Assembly (NCBI GenBank): GCA_948567375.1
Contig: OX419761.1
Location: forward strand, 18,540,501-18,604,500
DNA from: Lunularia cruciata
Lineage: Eukaryota; Streptophyta; Marchantiopsida; Lunulariales; Lunulariaceae
DNA length: 64,000 bases
Direction: 5' to 3'
The notes beneath the pieces were generated by a model. The model was not told the origin of the DNA. It worked only from the letters and a program-made list of their open reading frames with translations, and ran no database searches. This document shows positions 33,578 to 45,510 of the stretch, piece by piece. Within the stretch, counting starts at the first letter, position 1, and every line of letters starts with the position of its first letter. The translations under genes and the position numbers were made by a program.

Positions 33578-33726
33578 GGTTGCCTTCTTGGCAAACTTCC
33601 CATTTTGGGACTGACTAGGGACTCATCTCCCTTCTAGATTTGCTCTATGAGTACCTTCTTGACAAACTTCCCATCTTGGGACTGACTATTCTTAGGTGTC
33701 TTACTCAAATGTACCAAACAACCTAA

Positions 33727-34107
33727 TCAGAAATTCCTACCTTGGTGTTGTACTTGAATTTGTCGTAAGGTCCAATCAAATTGAACCTTATGATGTTCAA
33801 GCCAAGGTAGACCCAAAATGATATCATAGTGTAGAGGTGCCACTATAAACCTCATACACTCCAAATAATCCTTCCTAATCTTGAAGGTAACAAGATGTGA
33901 GGTGCAAAATGCATAACCCTTTCTACCATCCGCCATCATCAAACTAGTTCCAAACACTGGCTTGATAAGAATACCCAATTCCTTTACTACTTGCATAGAC
34001 ATGCAATTCTTTGAACTTCCAGAATCAACCAAAATCCTACAACCCCGATTAGATATTATACCTTGCAAGTGAAGCAAACTTGGCATAAGTTGAGCCTTCA
34101 ATCCCAT
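33727..34107 (-). pseudogene. Aspartic protease of chromovirus D
   Basis: Open minus-strand segment with LQGIISNRGCRILVDSGSS, in which DSG is the retroviral-type protease active site, followed by VKELGI and later a YDIILGLPWLEHH motif (the ILGMDWL-type signature downstream of the protease). Catalytic residues look intact in this piece, but it is isolated by frame breaks on both sides. Confidence 0.85.
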
Positions 34108-35312
34108 TGGAACTAATCAAGCTCCTAGTAGGCGGCTTGAAATCTCCTACTAGGATTCCTCATTTCCTTGATCATTCTGTTCAACAATCTCCATCTGGGC
34201 AACTTGTGGAGGTCACCCATTCTTAAGTGGGCATTCAAAAATGCGATGTCCAACTTGGTGACAATAAAAAACAACATCCATTTTGTTGCAATTTTTCTCT
34301 ATCCGCTGTACAAGTGGTCTCCGTTGGATAGCATCAATCTCCATTGGTGTTGGTTCTTCCACTTGTGCAAAGTGTACTGGTAAGCCTTGTGTAAGTTAAG
34401 GGCGAGACCAAGTTGTCGCAACCAAGGAATCAAAGCGCTCAGCCAATTGCATGGCTTCTTCTACATTTTGTGGTTCCCGCATTGGTCACCTCCAATTTGG
34501 TTTGTGACTTCAATCCCCGCACAAATTGATCCAGAACTTCACCTTTTTATATATTTGGAATCTGCATGATTATGTTTTGAAATTGTGTGATGTAGCTCCT
34601 TACTAAGCCAACTTGCTTCAACTCCGCTAATTTATCTTGTGCGGCACGGGTGGTATTTATAGTTTGAAAGTGACCCAATATTGCATCCTTGAACTCTGCC
34701 CGTGTCAAAAGTGGTACAACAATCTGTCTTTCAGCTCAAAATTCCACTCAAAATTGCTACCAAAGTTTTGCCATACCATCTAATTGGCTAGAGGCCAAGA
34801 GAATCTGTTTCCGTTCATCTTGAAGATTGGTGGCTTCAAAGTAACATTCGTAGTCAAACAAAAATTTCTCCATTGTGCCAAGAAGATTCTTGCCTTCAAA
34901 CACCTTGGGTTTTGGAAATCAAATGTAATCTTCTCCATCTCAAATTGGCACTCTTTCTATATGTTCTTATTGTTGCTAATCTTGTTCATCCAGCAATTGA
35001 GTCAGGTGCTCAATTTGTTGCTACATCGTAAGGATGACATTCGGTATTGCCGCCATAGCTACTTCTCTATCCCACTACTCCCACTTTATCTAATTGATTA
35101 ACACATAGATGCAGCACGTCCACCGTTCTCCATAAGTTACAACTGGAAGTATCAAGGGTTCCTCAAACATGGTGATCATATGTAGAAAATCCTGCCTAAA
35201 GCGCAAGGTGATGAATTGTGTGACAATGCTTGGGTAATATCTGGACATCAAAATCCCAATGGTTTGGCAAAAGTGGATTTGGTGGTCCATAAATTCCATC
35301 CATCTCATTCAT
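34108..35312 (-). pseudogene. Gag of chromovirus D
   Basis: Minus-strand gag: PKVFEGKNLLGTMEKFLFD at about 34,910-34,855, then YFEATNLQDERKQILLASSQ, typical of chromovirus gag. The nucleocapsid knuckle near 34,210-34,265 reads VFYCHQVGHRIFECP: the last three ligands of C-x2-C-x4-H-x4-C are present, but the first Cys is Val. Several stops occur. The segment 35,308-35,090 next to the PBS is open but not recognisable. Confidence 0.75.
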
Positions 35313-35324
35313 GTTCTGATACCA
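35313..35324 (-). promoter_or_regulatory. Primer binding site of chromovirus D (tRNA-iMet)
   Basis: Minus strand tggtatcagaac, one base inside the 5' LTR. It differs from the standard initiator-Met PBS tggtatcagagc at one position. Confidence 0.88.
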
Positions 35325-35325
35325 A

Positions 35326-35749
35326 TGTAAAAGACCAAGACCGAGGAGAGAAATAGTAGAATAGAAACTCACATTGGGACACTTGAATGAGGGAAAACTC
35401 CAAATGCCTAGCATGACTTCAGCTTTGGTATTTATAGGTAGCATACAAGGCCCTTGAGAAGCTTCTCAAGAAGCTTCCTTGAGCCGCTTTCTTAGAGTGC
35501 AAGCCAAGTTAACTAGGAAGCTTCTCAAGAAGCTTCCTTCTAGAAGTCACCTACTTAGCATGCAAGCTAAGCTAGTTAGAAGCTTCTAGAAGTTTCCTTC
35601 TAGAAGCTACCTGCTTGGAGTGCAAGTTAACTAGTCGGGAAGCTTCCCAAGAAGCTTCCTAGATACTTTTGGAATATTCTAGGCTAATTTGGCTTATTAT
35701 CTACTTCGTTAACCTTACTAACTACATTGCTAAACTCCATACTGTTACA
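35326..35749 (-). repeat. 5' LTR of chromovirus D
   Basis: 424 bp, same edges as the 3' copy (tgtaaaagacca ... actgttaca). It retains the TATA box (35,427-35,438) and the HSE array. Confidence 0.93.
35456..35679 (-). promoter_or_regulatory. Heat shock element array in LTR U3 (5' copy)
   Basis: Same array as in the 3' LTR. At 35,579-35,596 the four units GAAgcTTCtaGAAgtTTC keep the exact spacing, with one change in a spacer only. The 5' copy is the promoter copy of the element, lying just upstream of the TATA box in the minus direction. Confidence 0.75.
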
Positions 35750-36430
35750 CTTTGGCACAAGAGAGTGGATATTTGGCTTGGAGGGAGCATTGGTATGCTT
35801 TGCAAACAACATGTGTCAGGGCAGACTTATACTTGGTTTGAGATGATCAGGTGATAGTAGCGGATGTTGTGCATACGGATCCTACACGAGATACAATTTT
35901 GGAAGGAGTGATTACCCCTCCCCTTGGATAGGCGGCAAGTGCAGCAGTAGGTTGCAAGGTCTCCAAGTATAGGGGCATGCAAGAAGGTCACCTTTTTGTT
36001 CCTCTAGCCTTGGAGTTATATGGAGCAATGGACACGACATTTGACACATTTTGTCAAGGAGTGCGTGAGAGCTTATCATGTTAGGCGCAAGGGGGTACCA
36101 CTCTCACTCTCATACTTTGTAGAATATTTTAGACATCATGTGTCCATTGCTCCATATGGGAAGTGGCTGGTGCAATCTATAGGAGAGCAATCAAATTAGG
36201 TGATGTTTCTTTTGATGCTCCAATTGTGTGTAGACTGTACGACTTGCATAGCTTGGATATCTTAGGTGTAGTAGGGCAGATTTCTCATATGGACTCTAGT
36301 GGGGCTAAGCCCCATTTTATGTTTTTTTTATCTCCCTTGTATGGCTTAATGGGGTCTTCCCATTCTTCATTTTTTCTACGCGTTTGCCTTCTTTATTATG
36401 AGGGGCATGTCATAGACAGCCACACGTAAG
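35750..36430 (+). mobile_element. RLE-type LINE, 3' part (endonuclease-like tail and 3' UTR)
   Basis: Continuation of the LINE after the chromovirus; the reading frame resumes across the insertion. It starts with a LAWREHWYALQTTC-type segment, then VRADLYLV, a stop, VIVADVVHTDPTRDTILEGV, a KVSKYRGMQEG segment and FVPLALELYGAMD. The RAD ... VADVV pair resembles the PD-(D/E)xK core of the restriction-like endonuclease of R2-type LINEs; that match is inferred from motif order. A non-coding 3' part (tggggctaagccccat, aatggggtcttcccattctt) is shared with three other copies in the window. Confidence 0.75.
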
Positions 36431-39400
36431 AGTGATAAAGAGGACACTATGGTAGGGCATAGAAAAGTCAAAGTTGAATAGAAGAACAAAGGGCAGGCAT
36501 CAACTCCGTGCATTTTTAGTTGTAAGAAGATCGTCTAATTTTTGTCGTGTCTCACATGACATTGTGGTGATAGTCAATTTCAAAAAAATATTTTTTTTTG
36601 GGATGATAATCGGAATCTTACTACCATCAATGGATTCGTTTTAGTTCATCAGGGGGTTTCAATGGGCACTCTCCAGGTACCCTCAGTGATTCCTAAAAAG
36701 TCTTATGGGTACAACCTTAAAGTTTTATGCCATTAGTGATTCCGTAAAGGGTTTGACGGCTATACCTTAAAAACTTCTTTAGGTACCATGTAAAGAGCTT
36801 GTAAAATTGTATGGTGAAGTGCACAGTAGTAAACTGTTAGGAGTAAAAAGCTCCTGATGAGATCCATGAAACTTTAAGGTTATGGTTAACCCATAGTCAT
36901 TCATCAAGGAGGTCTTTATGAGGATTTGCATTTGAACTTTAAACAAGTACTGCTTTGAGGACCAAATCTGCCTTTTTCTCACCTTCTCCTGATTTGATTC
37001 AAACATCCAGTCAATCCAAGCTTGTTGTGATTGTGAACATTTAGCGTTAACTTGAAGGTTGAGTCTGAAATGCCTCAAATGGGTACGGGTATTAGAGAAG
37101 AACTACAAAGAGTTTATGAATCCAACCTCAGCCGGTTCTCCTTCTGTCCTTGCTTTGCCATTGCAATTGTGAACATTTAGTGTCAACTTGAAGGGTTGAA
37201 TCTGAAATGCCTCAACTGGGTACTAGGGCAGAATTACTAAGAGTTTTGCAAGGCACATGCGTAGAATTAGCACTCTCGTGGAGGAAGAAATTAGAGATGA
37301 GTATTTTGTGAGTTTGTCCAATGATGATTGGAGAGGTGAAAATGAGCAGAATGATGCGGGTTTAAATTATTAAAGTGGTGTGATTTAATAAACTACAATA
37401 TATTTTCACAAAAAACCAAAGTAGCCATCACATAGTACCAACTCTGTGAATAAGCTTTTTAGAGACCTTGATCTTACGGCTTTTAGGCAATTGACACGAA
37501 ATGGAGTGGATACCTTTTGTATATTAGAAGATTTAATAAAATATTATTTGGTGTTTTTAAGTAGAAGAAAAAAGACTCTTGTGTGTAATCAATTTTCCAT
37601 GGCTCTAAATAAATTTATGCATAACTGAAATGGTGCATGTGTGGCAACAAGTCTAAATAATTAAGGAATCAATGTTATCTAAACGTATATGAATGTAAGG
37701 AATAATCAATGCTATATGAATGTGTACTTTACCAGTAGAGTCCTAAAAGCAATTTTAGCCACGCTAGGAGGAGAAGTAGAATGTCCTAATTGAGAAGAGA
37801 GAGGTAGAATTCTCCATGCCTTGCCACAAAGGATTCACTAGTTGCAAGGATTAAATGATAATTACTCTACTCTTAGAGACCTACAATTCATAAACATATT
37901 TTAGCCTAGAAATGACGTTAAATAAATTTTCAAACTACATTTGCAATGAAAAATGGAGAAATTTTCTTTTTGCAAGAGGTAAGAGCACAAGATTTAAGTG
38001 CTTTTTATTGTTTCAGATTTCTATTTCAGATTTCTATACACTTGCCTGTGTACCAGAATACAAAATTGGGTCTTATTATGACATGAAAAGTTTGGAGAAA
38101 TAACCTTTGTAGCACAAGTTAAATTCTTGAGAAACTTGCTTCTATTCGGAAGGAAATCAATCTTTGAAAGTGGACTCAACATTTATTCCATTTAGATACT
38201 TAGTACCCTTCTTCAAGTAGATCTGCATATATGAAAAACAAGAATTTAACAAGCTCATGTTCTTAATAAATAATGTATTGGTATCTTGAAGACTAGGTAG
38301 TATTACTTGTGAGAGATTAGGGGTAAAGCTTAATGTTGTGATAAATTTTTTTATTTATTAAGGTGGATTAGCTATTTTTTTTATTTTACATGAATTTTTA
38401 GCCGTAAATCTGTATCAATAAAAGAAGATGAAAATTTTATACTTGATAAATATTTAATAGATCCTGAAAATGATATTGATAGGGAGTGTAAGGAAGATAA
38501 GAATGGCACAAGATTGAAATTTATGCAATATATTTTTACTTTTATGGCTAATCACATTAATTTATTCTGCTTTAAGTTGAAATAAAACTATGTATTATTA
38601 ATTTTACCTTGGTATCTGCTAATAGTTGCATTATGTTACTAGAGAAAGATACTTGTTGGTTTGAGATATGCTAGTTATCACTCTTGTTGTTATTTGTTAT
38701 TGCCTGTAGGTGATCTCTCAACATTAAGAAGTCAACTATAGTTATAAAGAATTGCAATCAAAAGGTGCACACTTTAATTGAGTAAACAAATCATTTAACA
38801 TTTCATTGAGGGAAAATTAAGTTGAGAGGAAGTGCTTTAGCAATAGAGAGAAAGTGTAATATTAGTAGGAGAGGAGAGGAGGAGAGAATATTATTTGATG
38901 TGTCATTTTGAGTTGAGAGAGAGGTTTTTGAGAGCATAAGAGTGTATTCTAAGATAATTGAGAGGAATAGAAAATGAAATGAAAGAGTATAATTGGGAGA
39001 TCTTGGAGAATTAGAGTACACCAAGGAAGGCACGTGGTTCTAGTCCATCCATGATTACATGACTTACATCAAGTGGTGATAGATGGACAATTTTATATTT
39101 CTGAGAGTGAAGTGTATTAAAGCAAGAAATCTAGATACAAGGGGATTGAAGTTGGCCATTGGAATGAAGTATGCTTATCCAAATGTAAATCATTTTACTA
39201 CTTTTGAAGTTTTTTTCATTCGTTACAATCTAAGTGAAATAAATTTTGTATTTTATAAACATACTCTATAAATCACAAGCAAATTCTTCTAGTAAAAACT
39301 AGTAGATTCTCCAACATACCTCCTACAACCCTATAAACCATGTCGTGAGTAATCCTTGGTAAAGTCATACCAAAATTAAGAATTTTATTTCTTTTCACAA

Positions 39401-42400
39401 TGCACATTATTATAATGCAAACCCAAATACACCCCAAAGTACTCTTACGTTTCAAGTATTTCTTAAAGTGAATCATCAATGGTAACAAACACAAACATGC
39501 AAACTCAAGTAAATTGAATGAAGTTTAGTATATGAGCACAACATATAGAGTACTTCAATCCAAAAAGTGTACAAGTAACCAAGTTTCTTTCAATCTTCTC
39601 TTGCTTTCTATTTACACTTTACTCTTTAGGTAGAGTTTGTTTGAATATAAGATCATGCTAATAGGACATGAGTCAATAAGAAGTTGCTTATATTCATTTT
39701 GGTTGTTTTAAGAAAGCAATTTATTGTCTAAGATGAAGGACTATGAGGAGTAGATTTATCACTTGGCTTTTACCTATGGGTTACTCTTTACATAGAGTTT
39801 TTCTGACATGGAATTGTGCAAAAAATTCATGAGTTAATAAGAGGTCCATTTTTCTCAAATTTGAGAAAGTCTTGTTCTTTCTAAGTTGAAGTACTAGGAG
39901 GAGTAGATTTGTTGACAAGCGTTCTATTGAGGAAGTGTTCCTTATGAGGAATTACACAACATAGAGATATCTTGCACACATTGTATGTACCCAACTTTGT
40001 AAGCATTTTTCTAGTTGATTAGTTCAACTTTATTTTAATAAGGAGGCCAAAGGTGGTACATAAGTATCATCTCCTAAACATGAAAACCAATATTTATAGG
40101 CTAGTTATGTCTCCCACTCAAGAGATACTACTAGAGATAGTTTTTGTATGCACATGTGCTAGAAGGAAGAACAAAGTGGTATTGTGAGACCATTAAGGAT
40201 AACAACTCAATAAGTAAATTCCCACTCACTCCCCAAATCTATCTTACTTCATTAATATCATTCATTCACTCTCTTATACCAAAGCTCATCCAAAATAGCC
40301 TTTACCAATCTCAACAAAATTTTTCTTCTTTCATACCCTAAAAATTCCTATGGACTTAGAGGTTCCTTCAAGATCAATACTATAGTAATTGCACTCTTGA
40401 ATAGAAAATCTAATTCTTTACTTAGCAAATATAAGTATTACTCACAAAGCCTCATTCCCATCACTCACTCTATGCTCCTTGCTCATTAAGGAGTTTGATT
40501 CCTTTCACATCCTAAGCACCTCCTTATATACTCACTAAATTTACTATAGTCAATGCTTTTGTAACTCAATAAAGTCCATTCTTTACTTAAATTACTTTAC
40601 TTAGGTAAATAATATTTTCTCAATGTGCATTCATATGGTTTTGGGTTCACATGGTTCCCTTAGAAGCTTCCAATATTATTCCAAAGGAAAAAAAACCTTC
40701 TCTAATTAAAAATTACAACATATTCCAAGATCTAGTAAATAAACTTCACTTGAGCTACCTCTACTACCAAAGATAACCTAACTTAGTCAAGTCAATAGAA
40801 GTTTGAAATCTCCTATTTACCAAGTCAATTTGACCATGAAAAATCCAAGGTGTAGATTGAACTCATCATTATCTAATATGAAATTCCCTTAGGAGGTCCT
40901 ACTCCAGTATTAGCTAATCTAAAATTCATTGAATAATCATACTCCAATTTAAAGTTCTTTGAAGAGATCATACTCTTATATAATCTTATTTAAAATTCAC
41001 TAAGAGGTATCTAACAATTAACATTAGCACTCATTTCCTTATTTAGCTATATTAACCTAGTTAGAGATACCTCTTATTTAGTTATTACTAACTTAGCTTT
41101 TTATAACTATCTCAAAGCCACTGAAGTGCCTATAATGACTAATATGCACCTTAGGATGTTATAACACAAAGGATTACAACTCAATAGAGTCTATGCTACT
41201 TGAAATTGGGAGTGAGCTAGGAGTATTATAGTTCTAGCTTTTGCACCTAAGTAGTAGAAGGGTCAAGGAAAACTTTGTGGGTGAAATTATTACTCATTCA
41301 TTTGTAAGAGAGTGGTTTCATAAGCAACCAGGAAGCACTATATGAGAACTTGGATGGGGAGGAGGATTTTTGCTATGATCTTGCAAATGAGTAGCATGAG
41401 TGTGAATAATGCAACACTTTCTTGTAAAACTCAATGTTTTCAATGTTACAATTGCATGAATTCATAAATGGATGTAGTAAAAATGAGATTATATACCTCT
41501 TTAGACATATTTTGAGCAGGATTTTATTCCTAATGGTGTAGATGATACGAATTAAATATTGAGTAGATCTTAGTTGATATGGTATCATGGGAGATAGAGA
41601 AGGATAGTCTTAGACCTTAGTTTACTGTTCAATAGGCAAGAATACCTCCTTAATATCTCTATAAATTCATAATACTATTTATCTATATTGCCAAAACCTC
41701 TTAGTGATCTCTTGTTGGTTAATAGTGGTATGCATCCTAATGGTGCTTCTTAGATTTATTTTTGCTTCAACTTAGTTGATTTTTGCTCTTCTTGTGGAAG
41801 ATCTTGGGTATTCTTTTAGATAGATTTATAAAGTTTTAGAGGTTTAGACATTAAATTTTGCATAGAAGAGTGTACATCTACTCATCTTACTCAATATAAT
41901 ATAGATTTATGTAAGGTTTAGCATAAATTTTATAAGAAACTATCTTGGACTTGGAGTAGAGGATTTACAGTCCAATTAAGAATCATTTCTTCTTGAGACA
42001 CTTAGAAAAGAGTACTTTCATGTGGAAGTATAGTCCGATCCAAAATAATTTTGTTTTTAGACACCTAGATGTAGCTTTTCTTTAAATATATAGTCTTTTA
42101 TCTAGCACCATGGCCGCTTGGCACCCCTTTTACGTTTAGGTTTAGGTTTTAAGATGGCTAATAGGTGCTGCTCAATTCTATTTTCACTATCAATTCATTG
42201 GCTCAAAAAACTTTGATAGAATAATTTCTCTCTCCCTTCTTGGGGTTCTCATTTGTTATTCTTGACAAAGCATTCCTTAAGAGATTTCTTACATAATATT
42301 AGAGAAGATCAAGGTTAAAGCTGAATAGGTCCAAGACAATCATGCATAGAACCAAAGAATTGCAATCACATGAATAAGACAATAATGCTATAATTTTCAT

Positions 42401-42740
42401 TTGGCCAAGTTCATTGGTCAAATTTTCAATACATGAAAGAATAAGATCAAACTGATCTTTGAAAATAGAGAACCTTACCAATTTGATCATTGTGCAGTTG
42501 AAGAACAACCAATAACTCTTCCTCTAAGTTCCAATGGAACAATGCACTCTCTTCCTATTTTAATGCCTAGCAGCAAAGTTGCATGATGTAAAGATGACCA
42601 TGCATTTACCATCTTGAACAATTTCATCAAGGATAATCACCTTGGAATCATCAATAGGATCTAAAGTCTATAGTTTGTTCTTGGGCTAAACTCAATGATA
42701 TCTATATCTTAATTGATATAAAATCACAAATCCATATTAA
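36431..42740. other. AT-rich gene-free tract
   Basis: No conserved protein, RNA gene or LTR was recognised on either strand. It has local oddities such as a poly-T run near 36,590 and the duplicated block at 37,030/37,166. Open frames are 60-100 codons, as expected by chance in such DNA with no composition signal. Some of it is probably old transposon debris. Confidence 0.55.
37030..37245. repeat. Direct duplication, about 80 bp, offset 136 bp
   Basis: attgtgaacatttag starts at 37,030 and 37,166. Both are followed by aacttgaagg, ctgaaatgcctcaa and (a/t)gggtac. The copies differ at several positions. Confidence 0.8.
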
Positions 42741-43435
42741 AGATGCACTACACATATTAAGAATGAGACATGGAGAAAATGTGGTAAGCCATATCAATAA
42801 TTTCCATCATATTCTTGATCAATCAAATGCAATTGGCCAACCAATTTCAAGAAATAAGGCATTCTTTTCTTCTCTGTAGTCTTCCTCCCACCTTAAAAAA
42901 ATATTTTGATCTATTTGAGATCTCATACATAATTATTAAAAAAATTGTGATCTTAAATATTTTATTAGAGGGAGTTCACACGGGCAGTCTTTTATTAGAG
43001 GAGGTACACCTTCTCTAATAAGAAGGCAAGATGTGTTGTATGTGAATTGAAGACCTCTCAAATAATTATGTAAATTTAAGTGAAGGGAGAACTAAAAATT
43101 GACTATAGAAGAATGTTCAACTTCTTTTCAAAGAAAAAATTAATATTTTATCTATTGCAAGAAAAAAATTCAAACTACATAAGATTCTAGGATCCTCAAT
43201 AATAAGTGGAAAGAGTCTTAAGAAACAACTTAGTGACTATTTGTCACAAATAACAATGATATCTCTACAAAAGGTGATAAAAATTGGTATGTTGATAAAT
43301 GTTGCTATCCAACATATATCATACAACATCTAGACCTCCATCAAATACAAAACAATTTTAATAGAAAAAGTATATATCTAGAAAATAACAGTCGGTACTT
43401 CATTGAAGGTACTAATGATGTTCAAATCATCTTGA

Positions 43436-43628
43436 CAATGGGAAAAAGACCATCTTAATCCTACACTAAAGAAAAAACCTATTCTTGGTGTAGCAATTAT
43501 ACCTATCATGTGGTAGATTTTTCATACATTGCAATGGGAAAAAGACCATTATAATCCTACACTAAAGAAAAAACCTACTCTTGGTGTAGCAATTATACCT
43601 ATCATGTGGTAGATTTCTCATACATTGC
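43436..43628 (+). repeat. Tandem duplication, 96-bp period
   Basis: caatgggaaaaagaccat starts at 43,436 and again at 43,532. Both units run through aagaaaaaacctactcttgg-type text to catgtggtagattt. The period equals 32 codons, so the duplication keeps the frame of the copia remnant. Confidence 0.92.
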
Positions 43629-44021
43629 AAAGCATGTGTTATGAAAAATTCTGAAAGAGATATCAAAGCTAAGGAAATATGCAATAATTGCTTGTTCAAG
43701 CTTGGAAATTTGTCAAAATGTGGCATCCTCAAGAATGATAACACTCAAGAGCATTGACTTCTAAAGCATTGACCTTTACTCTAGGAGACTCTCATTTGTC
43801 CTCTACTTGGGAAGGCTCTCAAGCTTTGTTAATGCATTTGAAACTCAAACAATTCAACTTCTAAGAGATGCAACAACTATAGGACAAGTCTCAAGTACTT
43901 TGACTTCCTCCATGTTTCCTTTAGATTCTACCGTTTTGCTTAGTTTGTGCTCAAGAAAATTCATCACAAAACCATTTCCTAAGACTAGCACCACTTGTGC
44001 TATAGCTTTGCTTGGCATTGT

Positions 44022-44023
<2 letters not shown>

Positions 44024-44052
<29 letters not shown>
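44024..44052. repeat. (AT)n microsatellite
   Basis: Uninterrupted at-dinucleotide run of about 29 bp inside the copia remnant. Confidence 0.95.
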
Positions 44053-44056
<4 letters not shown>

Positions 44057-45510
44057 CAGTCCATTGAGAACTAACACTTTCTTGATATGTAAATATTTCA
44101 TAACCTTTATCAATGGTCATTCAAGATACATCTACGTGTATTTGATCTCAAGAAAAATTTCAACCTTTGCCAAGTTCAAGGAATACAATTACTTATGGAA
44201 AACCAACTTGGAAAGAAAATCAAGAGATTTTGATTCAATAATACTCTAGAGTAAAAATTTGGAAATTTTTTCTAACATTGTAATCACCATGGGATTCAAT
44301 ATTAATTCAAAATCCTAAAAAATCTTAAATAAAATGACATTGTAGAGCAAAAGGACATAATTCTTAGGGAATGCATTGTGGTAATGTTGATGTATGTTGG
44401 ATTTTCTTATGTCTAGTTGGGTAAATTAATTCATGTTGCCATCTATCTACAAAATAATTTGCCTTCTCAAGCTATTCTTGAAAACACTACTCCTTACATC
44501 TTTTGGTATAGAAATGAACCTCACGGATCTCATCTTATAGTGTTTGGGAATAGTACTTTCTTACATTGAGAAAGCTTATCAACCAAAGCTTGACACATAA
44601 GCTATTGAATGCATCCTCCTTGGCTATTCTAGGCTAATCTACTATGGTTAGAGGTATTTAATACAATAGAAGGTCACCAATACAATCGTTGAATACCACT
44701 TTGCTACCTTTGTAAGATCCCTTACCTCTCTAGCTACATACAATGTTTGACTACTTTTGCTTATGTTGGAAGATCTTTCCAATCAAAAGCTCCCATCATC
44801 ACTATTGCAAGCAAACCCTAATCCACCACTTTTGCTTATGTCAAACAATTTTCTGCATCAATGGCTCTCTCTATTGCTGTGACAAGACCCTAACATGGAA
44901 AATTATCTTCCCTAATCACGGCTCTTATTACTACCGTTACAAAAAATTCTACTCTATTAGGAATTGCTCCATAAGTCTCAATTCTATGAGGAAGCTTGTT
45001 GCATCTTCTAGTGTAAATAACATCCATGCTTCTAGAGCTACAATGATACTTTATTGTTGAGGAGTCTATTTTGTGTGTGTCTCATACTAACCTTAGCAAG
45101 GAGCATGCATGGGAAAACTTGTCAAAATTTATCACTAATTATAACTCAAAGAACAGAAGCAAAGACAATAACAAAGTTTGTTGAATTATATAGATGCTAA
45201 GAATAATATACCTTCTATAGTCAAATAGGCTATAGAATTTTTGTAGTGATCAATACCAAGAGGTCATCAAAGAAAATTTTTGTCTTAAGAGAAGAACGAC
45301 ACTTAGACCTTGACTAAATTACCAAAAAGTAAAAATGTTGTTGGTTGGAAATGGGCTTTTTAACTCAAATACAACTCAAATGGCTTGTCAATCAATACAA
45401 AGCCATACTAATGGCCAAAGGTTACTCCCATGTATATGGAGTAGACTTAATAGAGACTTTTTCTCCCATAGTAAGAATCATATCTATTTAGATTATGTTC
45501 ATATTTTTAA

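Larger units (their letters stand above)
30090..35749 (-). mobile_element. Ty3/gypsy chromovirus (element D), full length with two LTRs
   Basis: A 5,660-bp element on the minus strand with 424-bp LTRs at both ends (30,090-30,513 and 35,326-35,749), TG...CA termini, tRNA-iMet PBS, PPT, gag, protease, RT, RNase H, integrase and chromodomain in that order. Flanks are ctatg (30,085-30,089) and ctttg (35,750-35,754), a target duplication with one change. It sits inside the LINE. By eye the LTRs differ at about 23 of 424 positions, so the insertion is not recent. All coding parts carry stops or frameshifts. Confidence 0.93.
42745..45510 (+). pseudogene. Ty1/copia remnant, gag to start of RT
   Basis: Plus-strand copia element. 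A gag-like segment MRHGENVVSHINNFHHILDQ is at about 42,764. The integrase end is at 44,428-44,640: YLQNNLPSQAILENTTPYIF-type text, then FWYRNEPHGSHLIVFGNS (the HLxxFG signature of copia integrases). The RT start is at about 45,320-45,480: VVGWKWAF, then Y(K)A ... LMAKGYSHVYGVDLIETFSP in mixed frames. Integrase before RT is diagnostic of copia. It is broken by many stops, a 96-bp in-frame duplication and an AT microsatellite. Confidence 0.75.

Noticed and set aside
35313-35330. tRNA gene piece
   Set aside because: It is the 12-base primer binding site next to an LTR; no cloverleaf follows.
44743-45060. Cys/Tyr-rich plus-strand frame of 105 codons
   Set aside because: It comes from three imperfect repeats of about 80 bp in the copia remnant, out of the frame of the integrase and RT text.
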